A stretch of DNA of 64,000 nucleotides from JAWKTM01 sp041399085 (GTDB lineage Bacteria; Planctomycetota; Planctomycetia; Pirellulales; Pirellulaceae): NCBI GenBank assembly GCA_041399085.1, contig JAWKTM010000014.1, positions 1 to 64,000 of the forward strand, written 5' to 3'. Each line of letters opens with the position of its first letter. Position 1 is the stretch's first letter. The notes below the pieces were generated by a model. That model ran no database searches. It was not told the DNA's origin and saw nothing but the letters and a program-made list of their open reading frames with translations. Positions 28,340 to 37,588 of this stretch are shown here, piece after piece. The position numbers and the translations under genes were made by a program.

Positions 28340-29197
28340 TTACCGCCGCGTCTCCGCGCGGAATCGCTCGTTCAAATCCTTCGTGATCGGGCCCGGCTTA
28401 CCGTTGCCGATCAAGCGGCTATCTACACGCACGACCGGGATCACTTCCGCCGCGCTACCGGTCAGGAAGCATTCATCCGCGATATACACATCGTGCTTCG
28501 TCAGCGGAATTTCGCGGACCGTCATGCCGGCTGCTTGAGCCAACTCGATCACCACGTCGCGCGTGATGCCTTCCAAAATGCCGGCATCCAGAGGCGGCGT
28601 TAGCAGTTCGCCACGCGATACCAGAAAGATGTTGTCGCCCGTGCATTCGGCGATCTCACCCTTGTGATTCAACATCAAGGCTTCCACGCAATTGGCCTGC
28701 AAGCCTTCGATCTTCGCCAGGATGTTGTTCAAATAATTCAGTGACTTGATCCGCGGGCTGAGTGCCGCCGGGTGATTGCGAATCACGCTGACAGTCACAA
28801 TCTCCAGGCCGTTCTCATAGAACTCGGCCGGATACAACGAGATCAGATCCGTGATGATGATCACCTGCGGATCGCTGGTGCGATTCGGGTCCAAACCCAG
28901 CGTTCCCGCGCCACGTGTAACCACCAGACGAATATAGCCGTCTTGGATCCCGTTGACCTTGAGCGTCTCGTTGACCGCGTTGGCCATCGCCTCTTTCGTC
29001 ATCGGGATCGTCAACCAGATGGCTTTGGCCGAATTCCACAAGCGATCCAGATGCTCCTGCATCCGAAACACCTTGCCGCCATAGCTTCGCATGCCTTCAA
29101 ACACGCCGTCGCCATATAACAAGCCATGATCGTAGACGCTGACTTTGGCGTCTTCCTTTTCATACAACTGGCCGCTGATCCAAACCTTGTAAGCCAT
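28340..29197 (-). CDS. ilvE: Branched-chain amino acid aminotransferase
   Basis: This fold-type IV PLP enzyme catalyses the last step of Leu, Ile and Val synthesis and the first of their breakdown. I start at the ATG at 29197 (MAYKVWISGQLYEKEDAKVS), giving 285 residues. Family features are VYDHGLLYGDGVFEGMRSYG, GYIRLVVTRGAGTLGLDPNR, and the catalytic lysine in SPRIKSLNYLNNILAKIEG. They continue with EALMLNHKGEIAECTGDNIF, and the cofactor-phosphate segment ILEGITRDVVIELAQ. It ends with GSAAEVIPVVRVDSRLIGNG. The gene lies downstream of the lolD-like gene on the same strand but a long hairpin with a T-run separates them, so it probably has its own transcript. Confidence 0.93.
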   Translation of the reverse strand: MAYKVWISGQLYEKEDAKVSVYDHGLLYGDGVFEGMRSYGGKVFRMQEHLDRLWNSAKAIWLTIPMTKEAMANAVNETLKVNGIQDGYIRLVVTRGAGTLGLDPNRTSDPQVIIITDLISLYPAEFYENGLEIVTVSVIRNHPAALSPRIKSLNYLNNILAKIEGLQANCVEALMLNHKGEIAECTGDNIFLVSRGELLTPPLDAGILEGITRDVVIELAQAAGMTVREIPLTKHDVYIADECFLTGSAAEVIPVVRVDSRLIGNGKPGPITKDLNERFRAETRR

Positions 29198-29233
29198 GAC
29201 GGGCCTTGCGAGAGAGATGAAATCTGTAAGGGC

Positions 29234-29318
29234 AAAAAGGGATCGAGCGTGGGCCTTCGCGCGGCGGAACCTGGCGGCAAACACCGGCTCGCGAACGAAG
29301 AAACTCGCCCGATCCCTT
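29234..29318 (-). terminator. Long-loop terminator after the LolCD-type operon
   Basis: On the minus strand AAGGGATCG (29310-29318) pairs with CGATCCCTT (29237-29245) and is followed by TTT, giving a T5 run (29234-29238). The loop is about 64 nt and GC-rich with internal pairing. It lies just past the lolD stop at 29338 and 37 bp before the ilvE start. Confidence 0.5.
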
Positions 29319-29337
29319 CTATGACTTAGCGAAACGA

Positions 29338-30138
29338 CTACAGCCGCTCGACCAAACCTTCCACCAATCGAACCGTGCGGTCGGCTTCACGGGCGATGGC
29401 ATTGTCGTGAGTGACCATGACTATAGTGAGGTTCTGTTGGGCATTCAAGGTTCGCAGCAAGTCCAGAATTTCCCGTCCCGTCTTCGAGTCCAAATTGCCG
29501 GTCGGCTCGTCGGCCAGCAGCAATTGGGGGTCGGCAATCAGAGCCCGAGCGATCGCCGTGCGTTGCATTTCGCCGCCGGAGAGTTCGCGCGGCTTGTGCG
29601 TCAGCCGATGCGAAAGCCCCACCATCTCGAGCAGCTCCTTGGCCCGCTCGACATGCTTCTTGCGGTTTAGCCGATATCGCAAAAAACCTTCGGCGATCAT
29701 CCGCGGCGCCAGCACGTTTTCCAGCGTCGAGAGCTCGGGCAGCAAGTGGTAGAACTGGAAAATCATGCCGAAATAGCGGTTCCGCAAGATGTCGCGCGAA
29801 CGGCTCGGCAGGTCGTCGATGCGGTCGCCGTGAAAGAAAATCTCGCCGGCGTCTGGTGCATCGAGCGTCGCCAGCAAATGCAACAGCGTGCTCTTGCCCG
29901 AACCGCTCTGGCCCACGATCGCCAGGAACTCGCCCGGATTGATCGAGAAATCGACACCGCGCAACACCGGGATGACGAGCTTCCCCTTGCGGTAGCTTTT
30001 CATCAACTTGGTCGCCGACATCAGCGGATTAACTTGGGGCGAAGTCGCGTGTCGGCCGCCGGCTTCGGGCGATCGGGCGGCATCGCGCTGGCGAACTCGC
30101 GTGGGCTGAAGGGCCGGAGTTTCGATCGTGCTACTCAT
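29338..30138 (-). CDS. ABC transporter ATP-binding protein, LolD/MacB-type
   Basis: The 266-residue ATPase carries Walker A (VGQSGSGKSTLLHLL), Q-loop (FQFYHLLPELSTLENV), the ABC signature (LSGGEMQRTAIARAL) and Walker B (LLLADEPTGNLDSKTG), with the H-loop THDNAIAREAD. The GEIFFHGDRIDDLPSRSRD stretch and the closeness to LolD suggest it powers release of lipoproteins or another substrate from the inner membrane. A 39-residue N-terminal extension rich in Arg, Pro and Ala precedes the usual start; an internal ATG at 30021 (MSATKLMKSYRKGKL) could also be used. The annotated ATG at 30138 overlaps the permease stop by 8 bp (ATGAGTAG), which points to translational coupling and supports the longer form. 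Confidence 0.9.
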   Translation of the reverse strand: MSSTIETPALQPTRVRQRDAARSPEAGGRHATSPQVNPLMSATKLMKSYRKGKLVIPVLRGVDFSINPGEFLAIVGQSGSGKSTLLHLLATLDAPDAGEIFFHGDRIDDLPSRSRDILRNRYFGMIFQFYHLLPELSTLENVLAPRMIAEGFLRYRLNRKKHVERAKELLEMVGLSHRLTHKPRELSGGEMQRTAIARALIADPQLLLADEPTGNLDSKTGREILDLLRTLNAQQNLTIVMVTHDNAIAREADRTVRLVEGLVERL

Positions 30139-31738
30139 ATCGCAAAGCCTCCACCGGATGTAGCCGAGCGGCGCGAACCGCCGGCAAGACGCTGGCCATC
30201 ACCGCGATAAACACGGCTCCGGCGGCTACCCAAACCACCGTCAGCGGATCGACGACCGTGGGAATTTCCTGGAAGTAATACACGGCCGGATCAAACACGG
30301 GCTCACCCGTGACGAGCTCCAAACAACTGGCGATCTCGTTGATGAAGGCCACGAACAACAGCCCCAACACCGCGCCCACGCCGCTGCCCACCGCGCCCAG
30401 CGAGACGCCGTAGCTGAGGAAGATGCTCATCACCCCGCTGCTCGGCGCGCCGAGCGCTTTAAGTATCCCAATGTCGCGCGTCTTTTCGACCACGATCATG
30501 AAAAACGTGGCCAAGATGCCGAAGCCAGCGACCGCGATGATCAGGAACAGCAGGATGTTCAGAATCGTGGTCTCCAGCCGCACGGCCGCCAACAGCGGGC
30601 CCTGCATGTCTCGCCACGTTTGAATCTGGTACGGAAACAACTCGGCCGGGAATCGCTCGCGCAGCTTGTCGCGCACTTCGTTCAGATCGACGCCCGGCTT
30701 CAGCTTGATCTGAATCGACGTGACGCTGGCCACACCGCTAAGCGGGTCAATCATGCCGCGCATCTGCTGCAATTGATCGAGCGGCACGAAGACGAACGTC
30801 GAGTCGTACTCGCTCATCTTGCTCTCATAAAAATCGACGACCGTGAAGAAGTCGCTGACCGCTTTGGGCTGATCCTCGCTGGCGTTCGGAAACGTAATCT
30901 GCACATCGTCGCCAGGCCGCAGATAGTAATAGTCGCGAACATCTCCGGTCTCCGCATCGCGGCCGCGCACACTGCAAACGGCGATGCCCACGATCAAGCC
31001 CGTGTGTTGTTCGTGATTCGGATCGAACACCGTACCGCCCGTCGCGCTCGCCACCGCGCCGTTGGGATCGGCCGGCATGACGGACGAATTCGGATCGGCC
31101 GGCGGAGTAATCACGTTCGGGTCGCGCGGCATCGAAGCCGACTCCGCCACGGCCGACTCCGCCGCTCGGCCGCCATGCAAAGCCGCCTGCAGCTCCTCGG
31201 CCCGCCGCCGTTCCTCTTCCATTTGTTGTTCGAGCTCGGCTTTCATCCGCCGATGTTTCCAGCCGGAAACTGGGAAATCGGCCCGCTCGGGAGCGTAACC
31301 GTCTTCGTGCAATGCGAACGTCAGCAACTGTTGATTGGCCGGATGCAGCAGATATTGCCGGAAGTCGCTGACGTCGGCATAGGTCTCGGCGTCGATGCCA
31401 ATCAGATTCACTTGGCGATTGAACGACCGACCGCGATGTTTGAATGTCAACATCGCCGGCACGTGAACCACGGCCGTCATGCCTTCGATCTGGTCGCCAG
31501 CCACTTGGCGAATCTCGTGCATGTGCCAATCCGGATCGGGCATGCCGTTCAAGTTGTAACACTCGACAACCACGTCCGACAGAATCGCGTGCAACCGCTG
31601 GTGCATTTCCTGCGTGAAGCCCGCCATGACGCTGTTGACGACAATCAATGTCGCCACGCCCAGCGTCACGCTGATAATCGAAGCCAGTGCGATGTAGCGC
31701 GTGCGTAGATAGCGCCAAGCCAGCAGCAATTTGTACAT
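30131..31738 (-). CDS. LolC/LolE-type ABC transporter permease with a long periplasmic insertion
   Basis: The start at 31738 (MYKLLLAWRYLRTRYIALAS) is the typical N-terminus of the LolC/LolE and MacB-like permeases; the 34 upstream codons are not. Helix 1 follows at IISVTLGVATLIVVNSVMAG, then the large periplasmic domain, and the last three helices lie in the C-terminal 190 residues (TTILNILLFLIIAVAGFGIL onward) with VVEKTRDIGILKALGAPSSG, the coupling segment. Inside the periplasmic domain there is an insertion around residues 170-250 that is highly charged and then Pro/Asp/Asn-rich (KAELEQQMEEERRRAEELQA, then MPADPNSSV-type repeats). It would pair with the ATPase encoded downstream. Length is 535 residues, about 120 more than E. 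coli LolC. Confidence 0.88.
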   Translation of the reverse strand: MYKLLLAWRYLRTRYIALASIISVTLGVATLIVVNSVMAGFTQEMHQRLHAILSDVVVECYNLNGMPDPDWHMHEIRQVAGDQIEGMTAVVHVPAMLTFKHRGRSFNRQVNLIGIDAETYADVSDFRQYLLHPANQQLLTFALHEDGYAPERADFPVSGWKHRRMKAELEQQMEEERRRAEELQAALHGGRAAESAVAESASMPRDPNVITPPADPNSSVMPADPNGAVASATGGTVFDPNHEQHTGLIVGIAVCSVRGRDAETGDVRDYYYLRPGDDVQITFPNASEDQPKAVSDFFTVVDFYESKMSEYDSTFVFVPLDQLQQMRGMIDPLSGVASVTSIQIKLKPGVDLNEVRDKLRERFPAELFPYQIQTWRDMQGPLLAAVRLETTILNILLFLIIAVAGFGILATFFMIVVEKTRDIGILKALGAPSSGVMSIFLSYGVSLGAVGSGVGAVLGLLFVAFINEIASCLELVTGEPVFDPAVYYFQEIPTVVDPLTVVWVAAGAVFIAVMASVLPAVRAARLHPVEALRYE

Positions 31739-31975
31739 GGGCAGTCCCTTGGCCAAGAATCGCGTCCGTGCAGTCGCAGCAATGTAGCGAGATTCCGCCA
31801 GATCACCAACGTCAAGTCGGACAAAACCCCGGCGGCCCAAATGGCGCTGAGAAAAAAAGTGCTCTTGGGCAAAGCTGGCGATTTTGATACTTACCGCATC
31901 GCCAGTGGTGTAGGCCGGCGCGGCGGCGGTTGGTTGACGCGCGGTCTATCGCTTCGAGTTTGGGAGTGCTTTCCG

Positions 31976-34591
31976 ATGAGACGTTTGTATCGGCGATTGA
32001 CAATCGTGGGCGTAGTGATGGTGGTCGGCGTGATCGCGATCGCTCAAGCTCAATTGATGAGCCGTAAGTCCGAGACGGAAGTCGCCGAGCGATCGGCCGA
32101 CTCCGAACTGCCTGGCGACGATGCGGGTGCGCCGATCAAGCCGCTGGGCGGAACGGACGACAAGCCGCTCTCGCCACCCACCGGTTCGCTGTCGGTGCCG
32201 AAATTCAACGGCGGCTCGTCGGCTGTCCGCGATTTGGCCACGCCGCTCGGCGGAACAGGGGCCGGAGAAAATCCGGCCGGCCAAGCCACCGGATATCAGG
32301 CTGGCGGATACCAAACCACCGGTTACACGAGCGACTCGGCCAGCTACGCCGCGCCCGACTCGCACGGCAATTCAAACTACGCCGCCGACAACTCCTATGC
32401 TCCTCCGGCCGATCCCAACATGGGCGGATCGCCAGCCTACGCGCTGAACGACGTGCCTCCGCAAGATCCTCAAGCGGCCGCGCCAACCGATCCGAACTCC
32501 AACGCCGGCAATGCTTACGACCCCGGTGGCTATGGAGCGACCAGCCCCTACGACCCAACCGCTGCTGGCGGAGCGAACTACGGCCAATATGCGGCCCTAG
32601 AAAACGCGCCGGCCAATCAAGCCGCGATGGCCGAAGCGCCGGTCGACGCCAATGCCGCCAGCGCCGGAGCCTACGCGGCTCCGAATGAACTACGCACGCT
32701 CAACGACGATAACGAATACCAACCGCTGCCAGCCGTGCAGCCGGTTGCCGCCACGGAAGAAGCCCCGGTCGAAAATCAACCGGCCGCCGAGCCGCCAGCC
32801 GAACCGAACTACGGCCGTTATGCCGCGGCGCTGAGCGATCAACCCGCGCCGAACGAAGCGACCGCTCCCGCGCCAGTCGAAAACGCCGCGGCTGGAAATG
32901 CCGAGCCGCCGCGCGAGACCGGCGATGCCTACTCGGCCATCGGCGCCGGCCCGATCGGTTCAGGCGCAATCGGTTCCGGCGCGATCGGCGTACAAGCTGG
33001 CGGAACTGCCGCCGCGCCACCTTCGCAGCCGAACTATGCACCGTCGCCTCGGTCGGCGACTCCCGCCGCGGCCCCCAGCTATTTAACAGACGCCGCACCG
33101 TCCCGGACAACCGCGGAACCGGCTGCCGCCGCCGGCGCTGTCGCGGCCGCGTCGGCTGCCACCACGATGATGGCGGCCAGCGAAACAGCGACTTCCGACA
33201 CGCCGGGCGCTCGGCAATTGGAAGGCGCTCAAGCGCCGTCGGTCACGATCGAAAAACGAGCGCCCGCCGAAATCCAAGTCGGCAAGACCGCCGTGTTCGA
33301 GACGATCGTCCGCAATATCGGTCAAGTCGGCGCCGCAAACGTGGTCGTGCTAGACCAGATTCCCAAAGGGGCCGAGTACATCGAAGCTTCGCCGCAGCCG
33401 AATCAATTGCCAGACGGCAGCCTGATCTGGCAGCTCGGCACGCTCGCGCCCGGCGAAGCCAAGAAGGTCACGCTCCAGCTCCAGCCCAAACAAGAAGGCG
33501 AGATCGGCAGCGTCGCTCAAGTTCTCTTCGCCGCTCAAGCCGGCGTGCGCACGATCTGCACGAAGCCCGAATTGGTGGTCGAACATAGCGGCCCGCAAAA
33601 GGTGTTGGTCGGCCAACGCGTCGAGTTCGCCATCACAGTGGCGAATCCAGGAACTGGCGTCGCCACGGGCGTGCTGATTCAAGAGGACGTACCGGCCGGC
33701 TTGCGACATCCGGCCGGCACTCAGTTGGAATACGAAATCGGCTCGCTCCGTCCGCAAGAGACGAAGCGGCTCGAGCTGACGTTGATCGCCGACAAGCCAG
33801 GTGTGATTCGCAATGTGATGCGTGTCCAAGGCGACGGCGATCTGGCGGCTCAACACGAGATCGAACTGGAGGTGGTCGCGCCGTCGCTGCAAGTGGCGAT
33901 GGCTGGTCCGACGCGACGCTACCTCGAACGCCAAGCTCAATACTCGGTCTCCGTCGCGAATCCCGGCACCGCCGCGGCTCGCAACGTGCAATTGATCGTG
34001 CATTTGCCGAAAGGCATGAAGTTCGTCACGACCGATCATCAAGGTCAGTATGACCCGCGCACGCATGCGGTCTATTGGAGCCTGGAGGAATTGCCTGCCG
34101 GCGAGAACGGCGTGGTGCAGTTGACCACGTTGCCAATCGAAGCTGGCGATCAAGAGTTACGCGTGGAAGGCCGCGCGGAATCCGGCTTACAACACGCCAT
34201 CGCCAAGGCCGTGCAGGTCGAAGGCTTGGCCGAACTGACCTTCACCGTGGCCGACGTCGCCAGCCCGATCGAAGTCGGCAGCGACACGACCTATGTGATA
34301 CGCGTCCAAAACAACGGCTCGAAGACCGACACGCAAGTGCGCGTCGCAGCCGAGTTCCCTGCGGGCTTGAAGCCGCTGGCCGGCGAAGGCCCATCGGCGG
34401 CGACCGTCGAGGGACAAGTCGTGTACTTTGAGCCGCTCGCTCAGTTGACGCCCAAGAGCGAAACGATCTTCAAGATCTCAGCCCGCGGAGTCGCCGCCGG
34501 CGATCAGCTAGTCCGCGTGCAGGTTCAAAGCGACGAAGTCGGCACGCCCGTCACCAAAGAAGAGCACACACGCGTCTATCAAGACGAGTAA
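31976..34591 (+). CDS. Secreted DUF11-repeat surface protein with a low-complexity N-terminal half
   Basis: The start at 31976 (MRRLYRRLTIVGVVMVVGVI) gives a signal or membrane anchor ending near AIAQAQLM. Residues about 30-415 are low complexity, rich in Ala, Pro, Gly, Asn and Tyr with short motifs such as NYAADNSY and GSGAIGSGAI. From about residue 420 four DUF11-type (Ig-like) repeats follow. Each has an NxGxxxAxNVVV-like strand and an L/IPxG segment: RNIGQVGAANVVVLDQIPKG, VANPGTGVATGVLIQEDVPA, VANPGTAAARNVQLIVHLPK and VQNNGSKTDTQVRVAAEFPA. Such repeats occur in large bacterial surface proteins and adhesins. Length is 871 residues. It faces away from the LolC-like gene across about 240 bp. 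Confidence 0.85.
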   Translation: MRRLYRRLTIVGVVMVVGVIAIAQAQLMSRKSETEVAERSADSELPGDDAGAPIKPLGGTDDKPLSPPTGSLSVPKFNGGSSAVRDLATPLGGTGAGENPAGQATGYQAGGYQTTGYTSDSASYAAPDSHGNSNYAADNSYAPPADPNMGGSPAYALNDVPPQDPQAAAPTDPNSNAGNAYDPGGYGATSPYDPTAAGGANYGQYAALENAPANQAAMAEAPVDANAASAGAYAAPNELRTLNDDNEYQPLPAVQPVAATEEAPVENQPAAEPPAEPNYGRYAAALSDQPAPNEATAPAPVENAAAGNAEPPRETGDAYSAIGAGPIGSGAIGSGAIGVQAGGTAAAPPSQPNYAPSPRSATPAAAPSYLTDAAPSRTTAEPAAAAGAVAAASAATTMMAASETATSDTPGARQLEGAQAPSVTIEKRAPAEIQVGKTAVFETIVRNIGQVGAANVVVLDQIPKGAEYIEASPQPNQLPDGSLIWQLGTLAPGEAKKVTLQLQPKQEGEIGSVAQVLFAAQAGVRTICTKPELVVEHSGPQKVLVGQRVEFAITVANPGTGVATGVLIQEDVPAGLRHPAGTQLEYEIGSLRPQETKRLELTLIADKPGVIRNVMRVQGDGDLAAQHEIELEVVAPSLQVAMAGPTRRYLERQAQYSVSVANPGTAAARNVQLIVHLPKGMKFVTTDHQGQYDPRTHAVYWSLEELPAGENGVVQLTTLPIEAGDQELRVEGRAESGLQHAIAKAVQVEGLAELTFTVADVASPIEVGSDTTYVIRVQNNGSKTDTQVRVAAEFPAGLKPLAGEGPSAATVEGQVVYFEPLAQLTPKSETIFKISARGVAAGDQLVRVQVQSDEVGTPVTKEEHTRVYQDE

Positions 34592-34954
34592 CAAGCCGCC
34601 GTTCACAAGTAACGCGACCATTGTCCTCCGGGCCTACCGGCATCTAACGCGCGCTGATCTCAACCCCGCCGCTGGCCCGTTGAACTGAGGCTTGTATTCT
34701 GGCTGTCGTCCCGGCCAGTCACCTGCTCCGGCTCCAACCTCGTCAGCCTAGCGACGCAGCGTCTAATCCTCGTCAACGAATACGCGTACGCGTCCTCGCA
34801 AGCCATACCGCGTGTCTTGGAAAGGGAACGTTGGAACACGACGTGGGTATTGCCGAACTATCCGCAAAAGGCATGTGCGCGTAGTAACTGGTTAGAAGCA
34901 ATAATATGGTCCGATCGACTTGACGAGCCCCGAGCGATTAAGGCCGTAGCAACG
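34592..34954. other. Intergenic, nothing recognised
   Basis: About 360 bp, with somewhat lower GC than the flanking genes, lie before the zinc-ribbon gene. The plus-strand frame that runs through it is an unsupported extension of that gene. No repeat or RNA is evident. Confidence 0.4.
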
Positions 34955-35281
34955 ATGAGCGACAAACGAAAGAAGCGAAAATTCGATGCGAAGCGCGAAC
35001 AGCGTCGATTGAAGCGACTGGAAGAGGATGGGCGGCTTGTCAACGGCGTCGAGATTCCGTTGGGAGCGGTTCCCGCGGACCCAATCCAGCAGGTTCCGAC
35101 GAACTCGTACTCCCCACCGCCATTGTTTTATGTGGATAAGGAGTTTGTGTGTGTCGACCAGGGGAAAAGCCAAGTGTGGAGCGCCCAGCAGCAGAAATGG
35201 TATTACGAAGTTGCCAAAGGCTCACTCTACGCCACCGCGATTCGCTGCCGCGAGTGTCGGCAAAAACGTTCGGCAACGTGA
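34955..35281 (+). CDS. Small zinc-ribbon domain protein with one cysteine missing
   Basis: I start at the ATG at 34955 (MSDKRKKRKFDAKREQRRLK), giving 108 residues. The upstream frame is not protein-like. The N-terminal third is strongly basic and helical, as in nucleic-acid-binding proteins. The C-terminal half matches small zinc-ribbon proteins (probable zinc-ribbon family) in order: LFYVDKEFVCVDQ, KSQVWSAQQQKWYYEVAKGS and TAIRCRECRQKR. These families carry two C-x2-C pairs. Here the second pair (CREC) is intact but the first reads CVDQ, so one predicted zinc ligand is missing. This could be genuine divergence or a sequence error. Role unknown; it may bind RNA or DNA. Confidence 0.75.
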   Translation: MSDKRKKRKFDAKREQRRLKRLEEDGRLVNGVEIPLGAVPADPIQQVPTNSYSPPPLFYVDKEFVCVDQGKSQVWSAQQQKWYYEVAKGSLYATAIRCRECRQKRSAT

Positions 35282-35438
35282 ATTCGTGACTTCGGTCTTG
35301 GTGAACGCTGAGCTTCTGACCGCGGAACGCTCGGATGGGCAAACCAAATCGGTCCCGTTGGCTTGGTATCCTCGCCTCTGACGGCAATAATTCCCGATCT
35401 TTCCATAAACGCACGTTTGTTCCCTGTGTGAACCAGGC

Positions 35439-37588
35439 ATGGCCATTCTTCATCTCGACGCGCTGCCGCCGAAGACAACCAAAGGGACGATCGTGCGGCT
35501 GCTCGAACAAGTCGGCGGACTGGATCGCGGCCGCGTCGGCACGATTCAAAATCATGGTCGAGCGGCGACGGTCGAAGTGCCCGATCGGTCCATCGACAAG
35601 CTGGTCTCGGCCCTGGATGGCACGCCGCTGGGGACGCAACACATTCGAGCTAGCGCGGAAACGGCCGCGGCCAGCACCGGGCGAGGATCATTTCCAGCGG
35701 TTGATCCGGCTGCTGGAGATGGAAGCCGACGCCGAAGCCGCGCGGGCTTTGCAGTCGATCCATCGCTTGACGCCGGCCGAAGCCGAGCAGACCGGCACGA
35801 GTCTCGTGGACTTGACGATTCGCGACAGCGACGCGGGTTGGGCGGCCGGGTGCTGATCACACTGGGCAAGCGAGACATGAACCGTTCGCTGCCGTGGACG
35901 CGATTGGGCGTCGGCTCGCCGGTGTTGTTGTCCGAGCAAGAGAGTCAGGATGGCGAGGGTTGGCGGGCGATCGTGTGCGGTCGCTCGAGCGACTCGGTGC
36001 AGTTGGCCTTGGAGCGCTGGCCCGAGCCGCAAGGGGAGCCGGCCCGTGTTTCGGATCGACTCGGCCAGCGACGAGGTGGCTCGGAATCGTCAACGCCAAG
36101 CTTTGCAGCGGGCGGCCGCGGCGGGCGGCGATCGGCTGTCGCAGCTTCGCGGCTTCTTGCTGGGAACGAAACGTCCGCACATACCGGGGCCCAACCGCGC
36201 CGGTCGAGCCGCTCAACACGGGGCTGAACCAGTCGCAATGCGAGGCAGTGGCGTTCGCCATGGCGGCCGAGGACATGGCGATCATTCATGGTCCGCCGGG
36301 GACGGGCAAGACAACGACGGTCGTCGAACTGATTCGGCAACTGGAAAGGGGCAAGGGGACGCACCTGGTGCTGGCGTGCGCGAGCAATCTGGCGGTCGAC
36401 AATGTGTTCGAGCGACTGTTGGCGCGCGGCGAGCGGGCCGTGCGGCTGGGCCATCCGGCTCGCGTGTTGCCCGAACTGCGGAATCATACGTTGGATTTGA
36501 TTGTCGACGCGCATCCGGATGTGCGGTTGGCTCGCAAGCTGGTGCGCGACGCGGCGGCGTTGCGGGACAAAGCCAGCCGGTACACGCGGGCGAAACCCGA
36601 GCCGGGGGCGCGGCGCGAGATGTACGACGAGGCACGGCGGCTGATGGACGACGCGCGTCGCATCGAAGCCCAGGTCGTCCGCCACATACTGGATACGACG
36701 CCGATCATTTGCGGCACGCTGACCGGCTTGGATAGCGAAGTGTTGGGGCAACGCCGGTTTGATGTGGCGGTGATCGACGAAGCTTGCCAAAGCCCCGAAC
36801 CGAGTTGTTGGATTCCGCTGTTGCGGTGCGATCGAGTGGTGTTGGCCGGCGATCATTGTCAGTTGCCGCCAACCGTCGTGTCGACCGACGCGGCTCGCGA
36901 GGGATACGGCGTGAGTTTGCCCGAGCGGTTGTTGGAGCTGCATGGCCGTTCGATTTCGCGCCGCTTGACCGTGCAGTATCGAATGCACGAAGACGTGATG
37001 ACGTTTTCGTCCGACGAGTTTTACGACGGCTCGCTCGTGGCGGACGAAAGCGTGCGGACGCACTGTTTGGCGGAACTGCCGGGCGTGCAGTTGACGGATC
37101 GCACGGCGTCGCCGCTGGAGTTCATCGACACGGCCGGGGCCAGCTACGACGAGCAACTTGAACCGGACGGCGAGAGCCGCTTGAATCCGTCGGAAGCCGA
37201 CTTGGTGGTTCGCGTCGTCGAGTCGCTTGTGGAAACCGGGCTGGCCTCCAGCGAGATTGCGGTGATCGCTCCGTATGCGGCGCAGGTCCGGCTGTTGCGT
37301 TCGCGGCTGCCGATCGCCGGTTTGGAAGTCGACACGGTCGACGGATTTCAAGGACGCGAGAAAGAGGCGGTGGTGATCTCGCTGGTCCGATCGAATCCCA
37401 ACGGCGACATTGGATTTTTGGCCGATGTGCGGCGGATGAACGTGGCGCTGACGCGGGCTCGCCGCAAGTTGATCGTGATCGGCGACAGCGCCACGATCGG
37501 CGGCCATTCGTTTTACGGCCGGCTGCTGAAATATTTCGAAGACCGCCAAGCGTATCGCACGGTTTGGGAAGAAGCGGACTGGAGCTAG
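35439..37588 (+). CDS. DNA2/NAM7-type SF1 helicase with an N-terminal DbpA-like RNA-binding domain (four frameshifts, 35.67-36.19 kb)
   Basis: Starting at 35439 (MAILHLDALPPKTTKGTIVR), the first 75 residues match the DbpA/CsdA RNA-binding domain: GGLDRGRVGTIQNHGRAATV, then EVPDRSIDKLVSALDG. The frame then changes near 35670, 35840, 36045 and 36180, with readable pieces between (RLIRLLEMEADAEAARALQS, VLITLGKRDMNRSLPWTRLG, FRIDSASDEVARNRQRQALQ). The frame is clean from about 36190. Helicase motifs follow: I GPPGTGKTT, II VIDEACQSPEP, III AGDHCQLPPT, IV QYRMHEDV, V VDGFQGREKEAVVISLV and VI NVALTRARRKL. This order is typical of Upf1/IGHMBP2-like 5'-3' helicases acting on RNA or DNA. Intact length would be near 715 residues. 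The stop overlaps the converging thiO by 4 bp. Confidence 0.85.
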
